A DNA stretch of 64,000 bases from Datisca glomerata. Taxonomy: Eukaryota; Streptophyta; Magnoliopsida; Cucurbitales; Datiscaceae. The DNA lies in assembly GCA_003255025.1 (NCBI GenBank), contig QANY01006259.1:1-64000 (forward strand), written 5' to 3'. Of the stretch, positions 23,347-34,668 are shown in pieces (within the stretch, counting starts at the first letter, position 1; each line of letters begins with the position of its first letter). A program made the position numbers and the translations under genes. Below the pieces are notes generated by a model. It saw only the letters and a program-made list of their open reading frames with translations. It did no database searches and was not told the DNA's origin.

Positions 23347-23683
23347 GTTTTCCTCTTCATCATCGTTGAAACAATGATTCAGGGAATGTAGGGAAACGTC
23401 TCAAAGGCTTTGAAAAGTTTGCATGTAGAGATTTCTTGATTGCCTCATCTCTCTTCTTATTGTATTCCTAAAATATGATATTTTGAAGCGCTTGATACTG
23501 CATAAAGTTGGCAGCTCACTGCAAAAAGACTTTAGATTCCTTAACTTTCTGGAATAAGTTGCAAATGAGGGGTGGGATATCATCTGGCTCCAAATTACAG
23601 AAGTGTTCTTCCGCAGGCAAGGTAGATGTACATCCCACCAGTTCCTTAACTGAACTTGTTACCTTTTGCTCCATTAGCCTTTG
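23347..23683 (-). pseudogene. Unidentified protein-gene fragment with two in-frame stops
   Basis: On the minus strand one frame reads about 111 codons from RLMEQKVTSSVKELVGC to FPESLFQR, with only a TGA and a TAG breaking it. The two stops are one transition away from Trp and Gln. Composition is that of an ordinary soluble protein (EPDDIPPLICNLFQKVKES; EYNKKRDEAIKKSL), not of a transposase. I do not recognise the parent gene. It lies just inside the CACTA-like end at 23133, so it may have been captured by that element, or be a separate duplicated exon. Confidence 0.45.
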
Positions 23684-24075
23684 GATACATAGAGAACTAA
23701 TTGGGCTCCAAATTTAAATCACAATTTAAAATTTATAACTTTGATAAAATTCGTATAATATCTAAATTATAACCCATTATAAATTTAAACTTACAAAGTA
23801 TAGTGTAAGTTGATATTTGTGTTGAAATTCTACTTGATCACAATTAAGAAGTTTTTCTTGGGTTATCGCTATTATAAAATCTCTGAGCCATGTTTAGTCA
23901 GTCAAAACATTTAATCACTTGATACGTGGGTTTGCATAATTTGAGTTTAATGCTTTCTTGGGGACTCAATCTCTGGCCAGTGGTTCATTTATCGACTTTC
24001 ATTTTACTCCATCAATTTCAAATCATTTATGAAATCGATCCCCTTTTTACTGTACAAGAATATGTAGAGCCCGGC

Positions 24076-24324
24076 ATGTCTGGAAGCACAAAAGAACGTT
24101 ATTTTGCTGATATTATTACCAGTATTCAAGACTGGGTCATTCATAGCATGACTATACCTTCTCTATTCATTGCAGGTTGGTTATTCGTCAGCACGGGTTT
24201 CGCTTACGATGTATTTTGAAGCCCTCATCCAAACGAGTATTTTACAGAGAGCCGACAAGAAATTCCATTAATAACTGGCCGTTTTGATCCGGAACAACTC
24301 AATGAATTTAGTAGATCTTTTTAG
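24076..24324 (+). pseudogene. psbE: psbE pseudogene (cytochrome b559 alpha)
   Basis: The frame starts [17 protein letters not shown], passes the haem-binding helix ([19 protein letters not shown], with the ligand His) and would end in FSRSF. A TGA replaces the Gly codon after AYDVF at about 24217-24219, and one codon is missing near the end. In plastids the product forms cytochrome b559 with PsbF. Here it is a nuclear copy without plastid context. Confidence 0.9.
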
Positions 24325-24333
24325 GAGGACCCC

Positions 24334-24459
24334 ATGACTATAGATAAAACCTATCCAATTTTTACAGTGTGATGGTTGGTTGTTCACGGACTAGCTGTAC
24401 CTACCCTTTCTTTTTTGGGGTCAATGTCAGCAATGCAGTTCATCCAACGAGAAACCTAA
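24334..24459 (+). pseudogene. psbF: psbF pseudogene (cytochrome b559 beta)
   Basis: It starts ATGACTATAGATAAAACCTA and keeps the haem helix (VHGLAVPTLSFLG, AMQFIQR). A TGA stands where Arg is expected before Trp-Leu (CGA to TGA), and the normal stop after IQR has become Glu, so the frame runs two codons further. It begins nine bases after psbE ends, as in plastid genomes. Confidence 0.9.
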
Positions 24460-24475
24460 TCTGAATTATAGAGCT

Positions 24476-24583
24476 ATGACATAATCAAACCCGAACGAAC
24501 AAAATGTTGAATGAAATCGTACCAGGGAATTCTGACTTCTATTTTTACTTGCTATTTTCTTTTCCTATTATTTCTTCAATTAA
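24476..24583 (+). pseudogene. psbL: psbL pseudogene
   Basis: The ATGACATAATCAAACCCGAA start, NEQNVE stretch and AIFFSYYFFN end identify psbL. Three internal stops and a net nine-base deletion disable it. It follows psbF by 16 bases. Confidence 0.8.
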
Positions 24584-24615
24584 GAGAAAAAGAGAATAGT
24601 AAAATAATAGGAATT

Positions 24616-25536
24616 CTCTTATCCCATTCGTGTCTCAACACCTAATACCCTAAGATCAACTGGTTTAGGAGCTATTAGCTGGAAGCTCGTTAAGGAAAAG
24701 AGAAGTTTAAGGAAATCAAATTAAAAAAATTGGTTGGGAGTGGTTGATAGTTCAAGAGGTGAAAAGTGACAGTTTGGGGGTGTGACAAGAGAAGTTGGGT
24801 TAAACTCGTTGATTCCTAAAATACATGTGTGATTATGGGTAAAGATTGAGCCGAAATAATACTCTTTATGCTACCTTAAACCCTAGCTATACATCATAAG
24901 CCTATGAAAGTCCTACTGATCTAGAATGATGTGGTTTGCCTTTATTAGTGGAAAATGACATAAAAAATTGGCCTATGGAGTTCTAATCTATTTATGATTA
25001 ATATATCCAATTTTATAAGATTTGGTTACATAAACTCATTTGAGACTAGGAAAATTAGATGACTTAAGGTGACACACACACACTTGGGATTTTAAAGTGT
25101 AGTTTTATACGTTGTTTAAAAGGAAAAAAATCAAATTTAATGAAACTCAGCCCGAGATCCAATGAAGAACGGTGCGAGGGCTCATCGCACTGTATTCAAA
25201 CTCTGTTTGTATGCTCGTCTCACACCACCACGCTTCGGCAGAGAAAGAAGTGCGGAGCTTTCGTCGTCTTCTTTGTAAGTCTAAGTCTTGTCGTGGGTCT
25301 GGGTCTGAAAAACCAGATTTGAAATGGCATAGGCCTGGGTCTTGCACCGTTTATATAGAGGAAAAATAGATCTGAAATGGATGAGTTCGGCGAGAACGGA
25401 GCGTTCATCAGTCGTCTTCTTCAGCGATAATACAAATGTCGTCTTCTTCGAACAAAAACTCATTATACAAAGAGAGGGCATCGTAGGGCAATGCTCAGAA
25501 AGGTAATTCTGAAAATGTATTAAGGGCAGTTGATGG
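24616..25536. other. Unannotated intergenic stretch
   Basis: No gene is supported. There is a short CA run at 25073-25082. The part at 25140-25450 is less AT-rich than its surroundings and has overlapping 60-90 codon ORFs in several frames; none resembles a known protein. It may be the leader of the copia-like fragment that follows. Confidence 0.35.
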
Positions 25537-25776
25537 GTGTGCGGTAAATCTAGACACACAGTGAAGGACTACCATCACAAAAAGGAACAAAACAATAATA
25601 ACCGACCCGAGAACAACAACGAAGGGAACCATGCAAATATGATGGAGATTGACGATCTATGTACGATGGTTTCTGAGATATGTATGGTCACTAACGCCAA
25701 AGGAGTGGTGGGTTGGCACTGGACTGAAGTACAAATAGATTTTGTTGCTCTTGCCACAAAAAAATGTACTTCCTAA
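25537..25776 (+). pseudogene. Ty1/copia-like gag fragment with zinc-knuckle remnant
   Basis: The short frame reads VCGKSRHTVKDYHHKK, then an Asn-rich stretch, EIDDLCTMVSEICMV and GVVGWHW. This matches the order of copia gag-pol: CCHC zinc knuckle, a linker, then the start of protease. The first and last Cys of the knuckle are lost. It is too short and altered to function. Confidence 0.45.
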
Positions 25777-25877
25777 GAGCACAGGAAGAAACACTCTCAT
25801 CAATATTTTCTCATTCTCAATAGTAGTACACTCGTAATTAACATAATTATAAAAAATCTATTGATAACTAAATTTTT

Positions 25878-26234
25878 TTTCTCGAAGCTCCGACAACGGT
25901 TTGTCGACTAGCATCCGCATGTTGTTGTACAAATCCAAATCATAGTCTAACTGTCCACCAACGTCTTAAGGCCAATAATCACAGAAAAGTCCAGTGGGTG
26001 CATCGTCATTTCACCCACTTCATCTAAATGAAAGGTGTGGGTTGTATCCCACCATTTCTCTGATAGGCTCTTTAAGAGGACGTGATCCATCTGCCCCGTT
26101 TTCAAGATACTTATAAAGTATCTAAACCCGGAAGCATCAACGTTCCTTTTCACATTTTCAAGTAGCATTTTGTACCATGTAGGTATCAGTGTGGTGTTCC
26201 TAAAACCACATACACCATCCTCATAGAACTCAGC
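25878..26234 (-). pseudogene. Plant mobile domain (PMD, MAIN-like) exon fragment
   Basis: The minus strand starts after a CCTAG splice-acceptor-like site and reads AEFYEDGVCGFRNTTLIP, then NVKRNVDASGFRYFISILKTGQMDHVLLK, WWDTTHTFHLDEVGEMTMHPLDF and GLKTLVDS, with a frameshift near 25950. The TFHL..GEMTMTPLDF-type block is the hallmark of the PMD (aminotransferase-like, plant mobile domain). It is a paralogue of 57802-58290, sharing the same splice acceptor and the same order of motifs. Only one exon is found here. PMD proteins occur as host genes (MAIN/MAIL) and within transposons. Confidence 0.75.
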
Positions 26235-26387
26235 CTAGGAAACCAAAATTTAAGTCACGACTCAATGAAAAAGTAGTGTGAAGAAAGATGTATTACATAG
26301 GAAAAAATATCAAAGAAAGCAATGGCTATAATCTATAATCTCCATTGTGACATTTCGTCGAACACCTTATGGGCACTTAAACATACA

Positions 26388-26441
26388 CTGATTGGTTCAG
26401 TCATCCGACAATGATCACTGATTGGTCCAGTCATCCGGTAA
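26388..26441. repeat. Two-copy 28-bp direct repeat
   Basis: CTGATTGGTTCAGTCATCCG is followed 28 bases later by CTGATTGGTCCAGTCATCCG, with similar spacer bases. Confidence 0.7.
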
Positions 26442-26553
26442 TTAGCTCAAGGGTCTTCTGAAGACAACTATAGGATGCTCACAGCATATTGTCACATGTT
26501 AGAATAAAAAAATTCAGGTACTTATTTTTTATTTTTCCATCATAATGTATACG

Positions 26554-26729
26554 CATGTACTACACGAGCCTTGTGTAACCATCGTGTAGTCTACTCGTTG
26601 GTTACATGGACCTCATGTAGTCTACATGATGCCTACACTGACCACGTGTACTCATCGTGTAGTCTATACGATGGTTACACTAACCTCGTTTAGTCTACAC
26701 GATGATCACACAGACCTCATGTAGTCGGC
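26554..26729. repeat. Degenerate tandem array of hairpin-forming ~34-38 bp units
   Basis: About five units of the form CATCGTGTAGTCTACACGAT plus GGTTACACTGACCT follow one another. Each unit holds a short inverted repeat, for example CATGTAG-T-CTACATG and, with one change, CGTGTAG-T-CTATACG. Unit length varies from 31 to 39. No ORF is associated. Confidence 0.75.
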
Positions 26730-27030
26730 CAGGTACTCGATGACATGATCATTGAATAAGACATAGGGTTTTGTTCGAGACAATTCACTATTATGTCTTT
26801 CTTATTCACAGTCAATAAAAGAGTTAAGAAAATATAACAAGAGGGGTAAAATGGTAATTGTACATCATGCTCTTATTACTGATATTCATGAAGGATAATA
26901 TGTAAAATATTCTATGGACCGTGAAATAAAAGTATTTATTTGCACCAACAGAAAATGTAGCGCGCATGAATCGAGAATTGATTCGGCATCAGACCTATAG
27001 TAGAGTCGTATGATGTTAGGAATCAATAGG

Positions 27031-27742
27031 TCATGAATTTATGGAGATAAATTCACCGACTAGCTTCTCAATCTTATTGCTCTTGGTTCTAAAATCCGCC
27101 AGCTCAGCGTGGTGGACCATACGACTAAGTATCCTTAGTAACGTCTTGTTAGTTGCCTCGGCTTGACCATTCCCCTTGGGATAATAATGTGTGGACTTAT
27201 CATGACGGATGTCGTATTCTTCGAACAATTCAGCCACTACCTTGCTTGTGAATGTCATCTCATTGTCCGAGATGATTCGTCTTGGTAGCCCAAATCGGCA
27301 TATGATGTTCTCCTTGATAAAGCATCCATATGTAACCTTTTGACGAATTTGAGATGGGTCCAATGAAGTCCAGAGCCCATGTATGAAATAACCAAGATAC
27401 CTCCGTTGGGTGCAAGGATATGGATGGGGCATCTATAACGTTTCTGAGGACTTGGCAAGCGTGACATTTTCGTGCATAGTCCAATGTATCAACTTCCATG
27501 GTGGGCCAATAGTACCCTATCCTGAGCAATTTCTCGTATAGCCTCATGCCTCCTTGGTGTTCGCCATATGCTCCTTTGTGTACTTCCTCCATGATAGTTC
27601 GTTGTTCATCAATACCCAAACACTTAAGAGTACGGTCGTCCATATTTAACCCTGCATAACTCTCCATTGAGCATAAAGAAATGAGGACCCCGTTTCTAAA
27701 TAGTGGAGGCATCTGTTGTGCTTGATGAGAAGTTGCTTCCAA
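27031..27742 (-). pseudogene. Ty3/gypsy integrase fragment (minus strand)
   Basis: Two overlapping frames carry a nearly complete integrase. They show a zinc-binding HHCC region (GEHQGG, GYYWPTM, CHACQ), a catalytic core with WALDFIGP, IISDNEMTF, and NGQAEATNK supplying the last acidic residue. All three DDE positions are thus readable, but a frameshift near 27350 and the absence of RT or gag next to it make it a relic. It is from a different family than the Athila-like element at 1-10415. Confidence 0.85.
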
Positions 27743-27959
27743 ATTCAGTTACCTAATAATTGTGACGTAAATATTAAGAAAATGATATTTTAAATAGAAA
27801 TATTAATTTACATGAGATCCTAACATGACAATTTGGATGCCAATGTGCTTAAGCCACATGTCGTTTTAATGTTAATAATTTATCCACTTCTCAGTCCATA
27901 CAACCTTTATCATCGGTCAAACCGAGTTCTTTGTAGTATTAGAACTTTGATATCTACTC

Positions 27960-30470
27960 ACAGACCTCATGTGAAGGAAATTGTGCAAACCACAAAATTA
28001 GACCACTATGGTCTCCAAGCCACCACCGCATAACAATATGTCACTCTTGAAATCCCTCAAGAGCTGCTTCATGGTTGGCAGACACAAGGCTATACACACT
28101 TACATGTTGGTGCTGTCCGACTTGCCTTGACCCTCCATGGTAGAAAAGGGATTACCGCTATTGCTCGGATTACTCTTCTAGACACCACCTTCACATCCTA
28201 CCGTAATGCGTTGATTGGCTCCATTCTCACCACCCTCAGTAATGGCACTGTCATTACACTATTGCCTCGGACTTTAATATTAAACTTTTAGACCTAACTC
28301 TATCTCAGAGACTGAAAGTTCAAGTCCAGATTGTAGGCGTAGAATAAGATTCCAGAGATATCATGGCCACCCTGCATCATCAGATCATTTATCGCCTCCA
28401 AAATCACTCGTTTGATCTTCATTTTCCCAATTCTACTCAAGATGCCCTTTTTGCTGTCTCTGACAGGGCAGATAATACTTCTATCATCCAGATCCCTAGG
28501 CATATCTCCAAAGTCAAACTCATGCAACTAATGCCTCTCGAATGGATCAATAACTATTCCAGTTTCATGCCATTCAACGTGATGTTCATACTCCTGCCCC
28601 TCCTCACGTGCACCGTCTCCCCGATGGGACCATTAAGACCATCTTTGCCAGACCTGGCACAGCAGAGCCTTCTTCTTCCAGATCTGTGTTTTCTAGAAGT
28701 ATTTTGACTATCACTCATGCTTACACGCCCTCGCACAGCTGTCCTCCTATAGCCTGGATTGATCATGCGGCTCAACCCTGTTATGTGTCCCATGTAAATG
28801 GAAATTTCATCTGGAATGTTTCCCCAGACAGATGCAACCCTGAGTGCGACTGTGATGAGCCTATTTAGGAAGAAACAGATAGTGATGATGACTCGTGGTA
28901 TCAAAGGGCTCCTCAAACCCACAAGAAGCCCAACAAATTGTCTTGTCGCTCCCAGGCATACCATCATCACTATGACGACAATGATTAAGATGGTTCTTCT
29001 AGCACTACCACTCATTGGGTTGGCACTCAGCCATCAGTATCTTCTCAGTAACTTTCTCTGTATGAGTTACTCCAAGAAACTGGCCATACAGACCTGCTCC
29101 CATCTATGCAACCAACATTGGAGTTTCAAATCCATTCTGTTCCTAGCATCATTCCCTCCATCGCCATGATGGAATCATACGAACACGATTTTCCACCATT
29201 AACCAGACACACCAACCCGATTACGGAAGTGTCTACCAGACCTTTCTCCATTCCTACTGAGATCACTCCAACAAGAGAACCTAAGTCTCTTCTTGTGGCT
29301 GAAGATGGCTGAAGAGGTGCTTAATTGGCAGTCCGAAAATGTTGTATGTCAAAATTGGACTCTCATAAAGATTGATGCTAAACTAGATCAGCTACATCTA
29401 CAATCTGATACTCTATCCACCCAAGTCGGTCAGATCTTTGACCAACTTCAGTTGCTTCGGGACATGTTAACATCAAAAGCTCTGCACTTAGATACGTAAT
29501 TAAAACACCTGGCCGAAAAAGATTACATAGGCCCAAATTCAACAAGATATCTACCGAATAGAGGCATATATGGCTAAGGATAAATCACAAACTCTTTATG
29601 ATCCATATCCTTCCTATCCCATGAGCAGTCAAACTCCTAGGTATCTCTCCTCTTCCATGCCCTATCCAAAAGCCTCCGACTATAATAATCTGTTCAAAAT
29701 GGCTTACCCCATTTTAAGGCAACTCAGACAATCTCGGTCGACAACCATAGCTCCCCTAGTGCAACATGCTCCTCTTTCTTCTATACCTCCTAGTTTTCAA
29801 ATCCATTCCACTCCCCTGGCCTCAACTTCCTCTACGACGAAACCATCTGTTCTACCAGTCCATCCTCCTCCTTAATCTCAAAAGTTAAAGGCTCCTCTGG
29901 ATCCTGATCTGACAATCCAGCCGTTACAAAGTCTCTCCAGTTTAGTTTCAGAAACGGATACCTCCAGCATTGAGGATATCTCTAGTCTTCCTTCCGAGGC
30001 ATGCCAAACGGATATTTCTACTATTTCCATGGTCCAACCTGGTGATATCGATGAGGAAGAACCCTCTGTAGATGATCTTCCTCCTCTAATTCATTCCCAA
30101 GAATCGAGGAACATATATAAACCAACAACTGGCCATTGGTTTACTTTTGATGATCTTCCTCCAAATAAATGGCGTGATCGTCTTCATGAATTTGGTGCTT
30201 GGATTGACTTACAGTTCTGATGTTGTCTTTTGAAGACTAGAGGGGAAGAATTTGTTGTCTACCTTTTCAACCCCCTCCATCCGGACGAAAAAGATCCCTA
30301 ACTTTAGAAAATTCAGATATCTTAGGCGTAAAGACTTTGCAAGTATAAGGCCTTGGAATCCAAGAATCATCCCAGATATCAATATTGCTCCCATCACCTA
30401 CACTCCATCTCACACCATGCGTAAGAATTTTTTGACCTTCACACAAACTATGCTAGCCCCATGATGGATG
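27960..30470 (+). pseudogene. Endogenous pararetrovirus-like (Caulimoviridae-type) coding relic with movement-protein-like domain
   Basis: A chain of plus-strand frames broken by several stops and frameshifts covers about 2.4 kb. The first part (about 27960-28570) resembles the plant viral movement protein family found in integrated caulimovirids. The middle part (29293-29499) is a helical, coiled-coil-like segment. The following parts (29570-29875, 30029-30220) are Pro/Ser-rich with an acidic stretch and a Trp-containing block. This order suits the N-terminal half of a pararetroviral polyprotein. No RT, protease or LTR is attached. The assignment rests on family knowledge without a search, and some other plant retroelement remains possible. 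The copy is heavily decayed. Confidence 0.55.
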
Positions 30471-30875
30471 TCTCCCAATCAAAGTAGAAAGAAAATCAGA
30501 ATCTCAGAAACATTTACTCTTCAGGAACGAGGCAAGTAGAGAATTCGGGTTAGGCAGGATCCACCATCCTTGTTTAGCCAACAACGCTATATTAAAAGCA
30601 GATAAGTATTTAAACCCCAATCCACCTTCTAACTTGGGACGAGCAAATCTATCCCACAAATCTCAGTCGATACCTGACTTGCAAGGAGATGAGCTCCACC
30701 AGTAATTTACCATGTAACTGTAAATTTTCTTACACAAAATGATCAGAAGCTTGAAACAAGACATTGTATAGTTGGGGATAACCATCGCTATAGATTTGAT
30801 TAAAATTTCACGACCAGCCGGAGATAAGAATTTCTCTGACCATCCTGATACACGCTGAATGATTGAGTCCATGAT
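30471..30875 (-). pseudogene. LINE reverse transcriptase C-terminal fragment
   Basis: The minus strand from 30872 reads QRVSGWSEKFLSPAGREILI, then IPNYTMSCFKL, YWWSS, a GGLGFK block and LLAKQGW, the standard region downstream of the catalytic YADD in plant L1 ORF2. A stop and small lesions interrupt it. It differs in wording from the LINE relic at 14457-15385, so the two are separate families. Confidence 0.85.
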
Positions 30876-30912
30876 GCTTCTAGAAATTCAGTTTTCGAAA
30901 CTCCAACCCCTC

Positions 30913-31402
30913 CATTAAAAATTTCGTAAAAAATAACTTTAAAAGACATGCGCCACGCACGTGCCTAACGTCCGTCAACAGGTCTGTTAAAATTATTAAT
31001 AACAAAAAATACTAAATAAACTAATTTACACAAAAAACTAAAAAAAACCCCAAAAAATACCTAAATCCCTAAATTTCACCTTCCCCTTCCAGCGACTAAC
31101 CCCCTTCCCCTCCTCTGATTTTTCTGGCAACGAAGCAGAATGTTTGTCTATAAGTTTTAACTCTGATTGATCTTGTCCTTTGTGTTTATTTGGACATTAG
31201 GGTATAATAGATAATAGAAGGGGAAGGTGAAATTTAGGGATTTAGGTATTTTTTGGGGTTTTTTAATTTTTTTGTGTAAATTAGTTTATTTAGTATTTTT
31301 TATTATTAATGATTTTAACGAACCTGTGAACGGAAGTTAACGGACATCAGACACGTGGGTGGCACATGCCTTTTAAGGTTATTTTTGACGGAATTTCTAA
31401 CG
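30913..31402. mobile_element. Foldback / long-TIR MITE (~490 bp)
   Basis: The left arm (30913-31091) and right arm (31216-31402) are inverted copies over ~180 bases. CCCTAAATTTCACCTTCCCC pairs with GGGGAAGGTGAAATTTAGGG, and AAATTAGTTTATTTAGTATT has its mirror. The spacer is about 125 bases. The left arm lacks about ten bases present in the right (near ACTTCCGTTCAC on the mirrored strand). To the right, 31403-31510 continues with two ~45-base units (TTTTGTAGTTTAGTCAAAA; TTTGTAGTTTGGTCAAAACG) also seen at 22510-22640. The ends and target duplication are not certain. Confidence 0.8.
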
Positions 31403-31510
31403 GGTATATTTTGTAGTTTAGTCAAAATGCAGGGGTATAAAAATACGAAAAAAAAGTTTAGGAGTACAGTTTGTAGTTTGGTCAAAACGCAAGGGTGTAT
31501 TATTTTAACC

Positions 31511-34500
31511 TTCTTTTATTTAAGTGAAATAATAACTCTTATATAATTCATTCATGCGGTTCTCGTAATATGAGATATTGGTGTGTCTAGTGAAGTACAC
31601 GAGATTCGACGATTATTACTTGAGACGTCAAGTATGAATTTTTTTACGGATAACCGTTAGAATGAATATGGAGCTTAAGGATATTACAAGTGTCATAGTA
31701 GTCGATTCTGTTTCAGTGGTCGTTTCATTTCTTTTCTTGAAAAAATAGAACATTTATGATATTTTGGTGTTTCGATATTTCATTTCGAAAAAAAACTTAT
31801 AAAATATATTTTAAATAATATAATAAATAACCAGCAAGATATACATAATTCTCATTAGAAAATTTATTAATTTTAAGAACTCTACTTATTCCAAGCATTC
31901 TAATTTATTTAAAAGTATGGGTGTAATTCTTCATGTGAAAAAGTAGCAAAATGATATACAAATCACACAATTAATCTAAAGAAATCACTCATTCGATAAA
32001 AAATAATTAACCATTTAATTAAATTTATAATATAAATAAATCACCACATTTTATCTAAACAATTATCGGTTCTAAAAATTAATTATAGAAAAAAAAATTT
32101 AATTAATTATAGAAGAAAAATTAGCTTTATTAAATTAAAAATTATTATTGAACAAAAAATAAAGTAAAAAAATAAATTACATGCCATGAGATTTGAACAT
32201 TGGTGGGAAAATATTTATTACCGTGTGAAATGGGCATAGCTTCGGTTGAAATTGATCGAATTTGGGGATAAAAATTTATCTCCCCTATTTCATTCCGTTC
32301 CCATCCCAAAACTAGAATATTTCAGTCATTCTGATCTAAGTGAAACAGAATTGTCTACTACGACGAGTGTCATATTATGTCAATGATACTTCACATAATT
32401 ATCCATGATATTATGTTATTGAGGATAATCACATGATAAATAATACGTGGAGGTTTATTATTTAGGGTAATATTAAATATCCTTCGAGTGCAACTAGGTT
32501 TTTATGGCGAAATTAACCATGGTTAATAATCAATTATTCTATTATGAATTTAAACTTTAATCAATAAATTTTAATAATTATTGGAGTTCGTACCATTTTT
32601 TCAACCCGCGGATATGAGTTCCTTGGTGCTAAGACTAATTGGACATCAGTTTCCACCTCGACACATCTAGAAACGAATAGAAGCTTAAATGAACTCGATG
32701 GAAATACTATTTAGATGGAATGAAGGAGAGACCCAATCCTTTTCTATTGCTCCAATATGGGGCAGGCTAAGGCTCTTTGAAATTGGGAGGAAATGATTTA
32801 TGGAAATAATCACGCTTTACCTGATTCCTTTAAAATCTGATTATAAATTATAAATTTAATTATTTATTACTATTTTAAAATTTAATTCTAAACGGGTTCC
32901 ACAATATTGTTCGGAATAAAATTTTTGACTTCATGAAATGAGATTTCTAATAAAAATGTGATGATATTTCTTATTTTTTATTCAATTAGAATGAATTATG
33001 AAAAGTACATTATACCCTCAAAATATGTATTCAACCAACTTTCACTTATTCTATTTATTTTTTTTGAAGGACATTTTAGTAATGTCATATATTTTATTCT
33101 GATTCATTGATTTAGTAAACACAAACAATCTAATTCCTGATTATGACTCATAATAATTAATAAACACATTCATCTGATTCTAGATTTCGATTCCTAATCA
33201 TTCCATTCTTCATCTGATTTTTAGAAAAATTCATTCCACATTTCATCAGATTTCAAATGCAAGTAAACATGCCATAATTGTTAAAATATAATGTGAAAAA
33301 ATTAAGATTATTATCTTTAGTACACATAAAGTATCATGGTAAAATTTTAGATAATAAATAATTTTCTACTACTTTTTAAATATATCCTGAAATTAAATAT
33401 AATAATATGATAAAGTTGAGCATTTGAGGAACAAAAACTTCAAAAATGGTGAGAATCTCAATTATCACTTGTTTCTTCAACCAAACATGAGTAAGTCTTC
33501 AAATTCAACATGTTCCACGCATGTTGCTAAGGATGGCCGTAACCAAACATCTCCTAAGTTATCTTTGTTTTATGAGAAAAAAAGTGAAAAAATGTTTTGA
33601 TTCGAATGCTAAGACAAAGTTATTATTTAGTCGGTCACCTCCGAATATGAAAAAGAAGAGAGTGGATTTTCAAAGCAAGTTACAAGAGATATGTAAAGTT
33701 ATTATCATCCATTATACGATCACAAAAATGATTTTGCTCGAAGGATTAGAGATTGAAGATTTCGATGCGTCGATTTCTTTTAATTTTATCAAGTCTTGAA
33801 AAATTAGAGATAAGTAAATTCAACTCAAGTAAAGTTTTAAGGGACAAAAAATATATTTATAGTATATATAAATGAGACTAAGATGTGAGAATCATTTTTA
33901 GACTTAAATAAATTCCTTAATTATCTTTCTTTAATGTTGAAATTAAATTTTAACATTTTAATGTGAAATATTACAATAAATTATATAACTTAAATTCAAT
34001 TATAATAACACACATGAAATAACACGACACATAAAAAGCATAAAAAAATGAATCAAATATAAAATTATTAACTAAATTGTATAATTGAAAACAATAGAGT
34101 TTCAAGTAATTATATATGTTTAAATAAGATCTAATATGTTTTCCTAATTTCTATTAACAAGAATACTCTATATATTTTATTTTTGGGAATATATTTAGTT
34201 CTATTTCATATTTCGAAATATTAAATTAATAAAAAATTGATTATTTAGTTTATAGCATAATACATCTCTTAAAAATTATTATAATAAAAAATTATTTTAA
34301 TTGATATATTATATCATAATTTAATATATTTATTTAAAAAATATTCAAACCATGTACATTTCACGAGTAAGTGTACTGGTATGTGACAGAGGTGACTTAC
34401 AAATCCATTATACACATTTACCCGGAAAGTGCTACTTCTCAAAAACTTTCAGATTATATTTCAAAATTTTCACTTCAGGGCTAATTTTATAAAAGAAGAA

Positions 34501-34668
34501 GAAGAAAACCGAAAACCCGCCACCCCCACCTCCCCCTGTTTAGAGCTCCCAAGTGACTGAATCTAGCTTCTTAAAATTAAATCGACAAATTTCAATGAAT
34601 ACTCTCTAGAACATTTCTTTCTAATCCTTGCAGGATTGCAATTATTTTTCCATTCCCTCTTTCCAGTC
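31511..34668. other. AT-rich intergenic region upstream of VPS16
   Basis: About 3.1 kb with no gene I can support. A 92-codon ORF at 33521-33799 is Lys-rich and unlike any family I know, so I leave it uncalled. The last ~250 bases should contain the VPS16 promoter and 5' UTR, including a purine-rich tract at 34493-34510. A CAG at 34631-34633 may be a splice acceptor of a leader intron. Confidence 0.4.

Larger units (their letters stand above)
23926..24615 (+). other. Plastid DNA insert (NUPT) carrying the psbE-psbF-psbL cluster
   Basis: Three consecutive photosystem II cistrons with plastid spacing are recognisable (psbE, psbF, psbL), together with flanking AT-rich plastid-like sequence. All have disabling changes while keeping strong similarity to plastid genes. 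Several are C/G to T/A transitions, as expected for an old methylated nuclear copy. A plastid origin is clear; the exact ends of the insert are estimated. Confidence 0.85.

Noticed and set aside
25140..25559. Overlapping 60-90 codon ORFs on both strands
   Set aside because: None resembles a family and they exclude one another; likely chance ORFs in a locally GC-richer stretch.
26554..26729. CRISPR-like array
   Set aside because: Units vary in length and sequence, there are no unique spacers, and the surroundings are plant nuclear DNA.
33521..33799. 92-codon ORF upstream of VPS16
   Set aside because: Lys-rich, no recognisable domain, no splice context, and lies in a very AT-rich intergenic stretch where such ORFs arise by chance.
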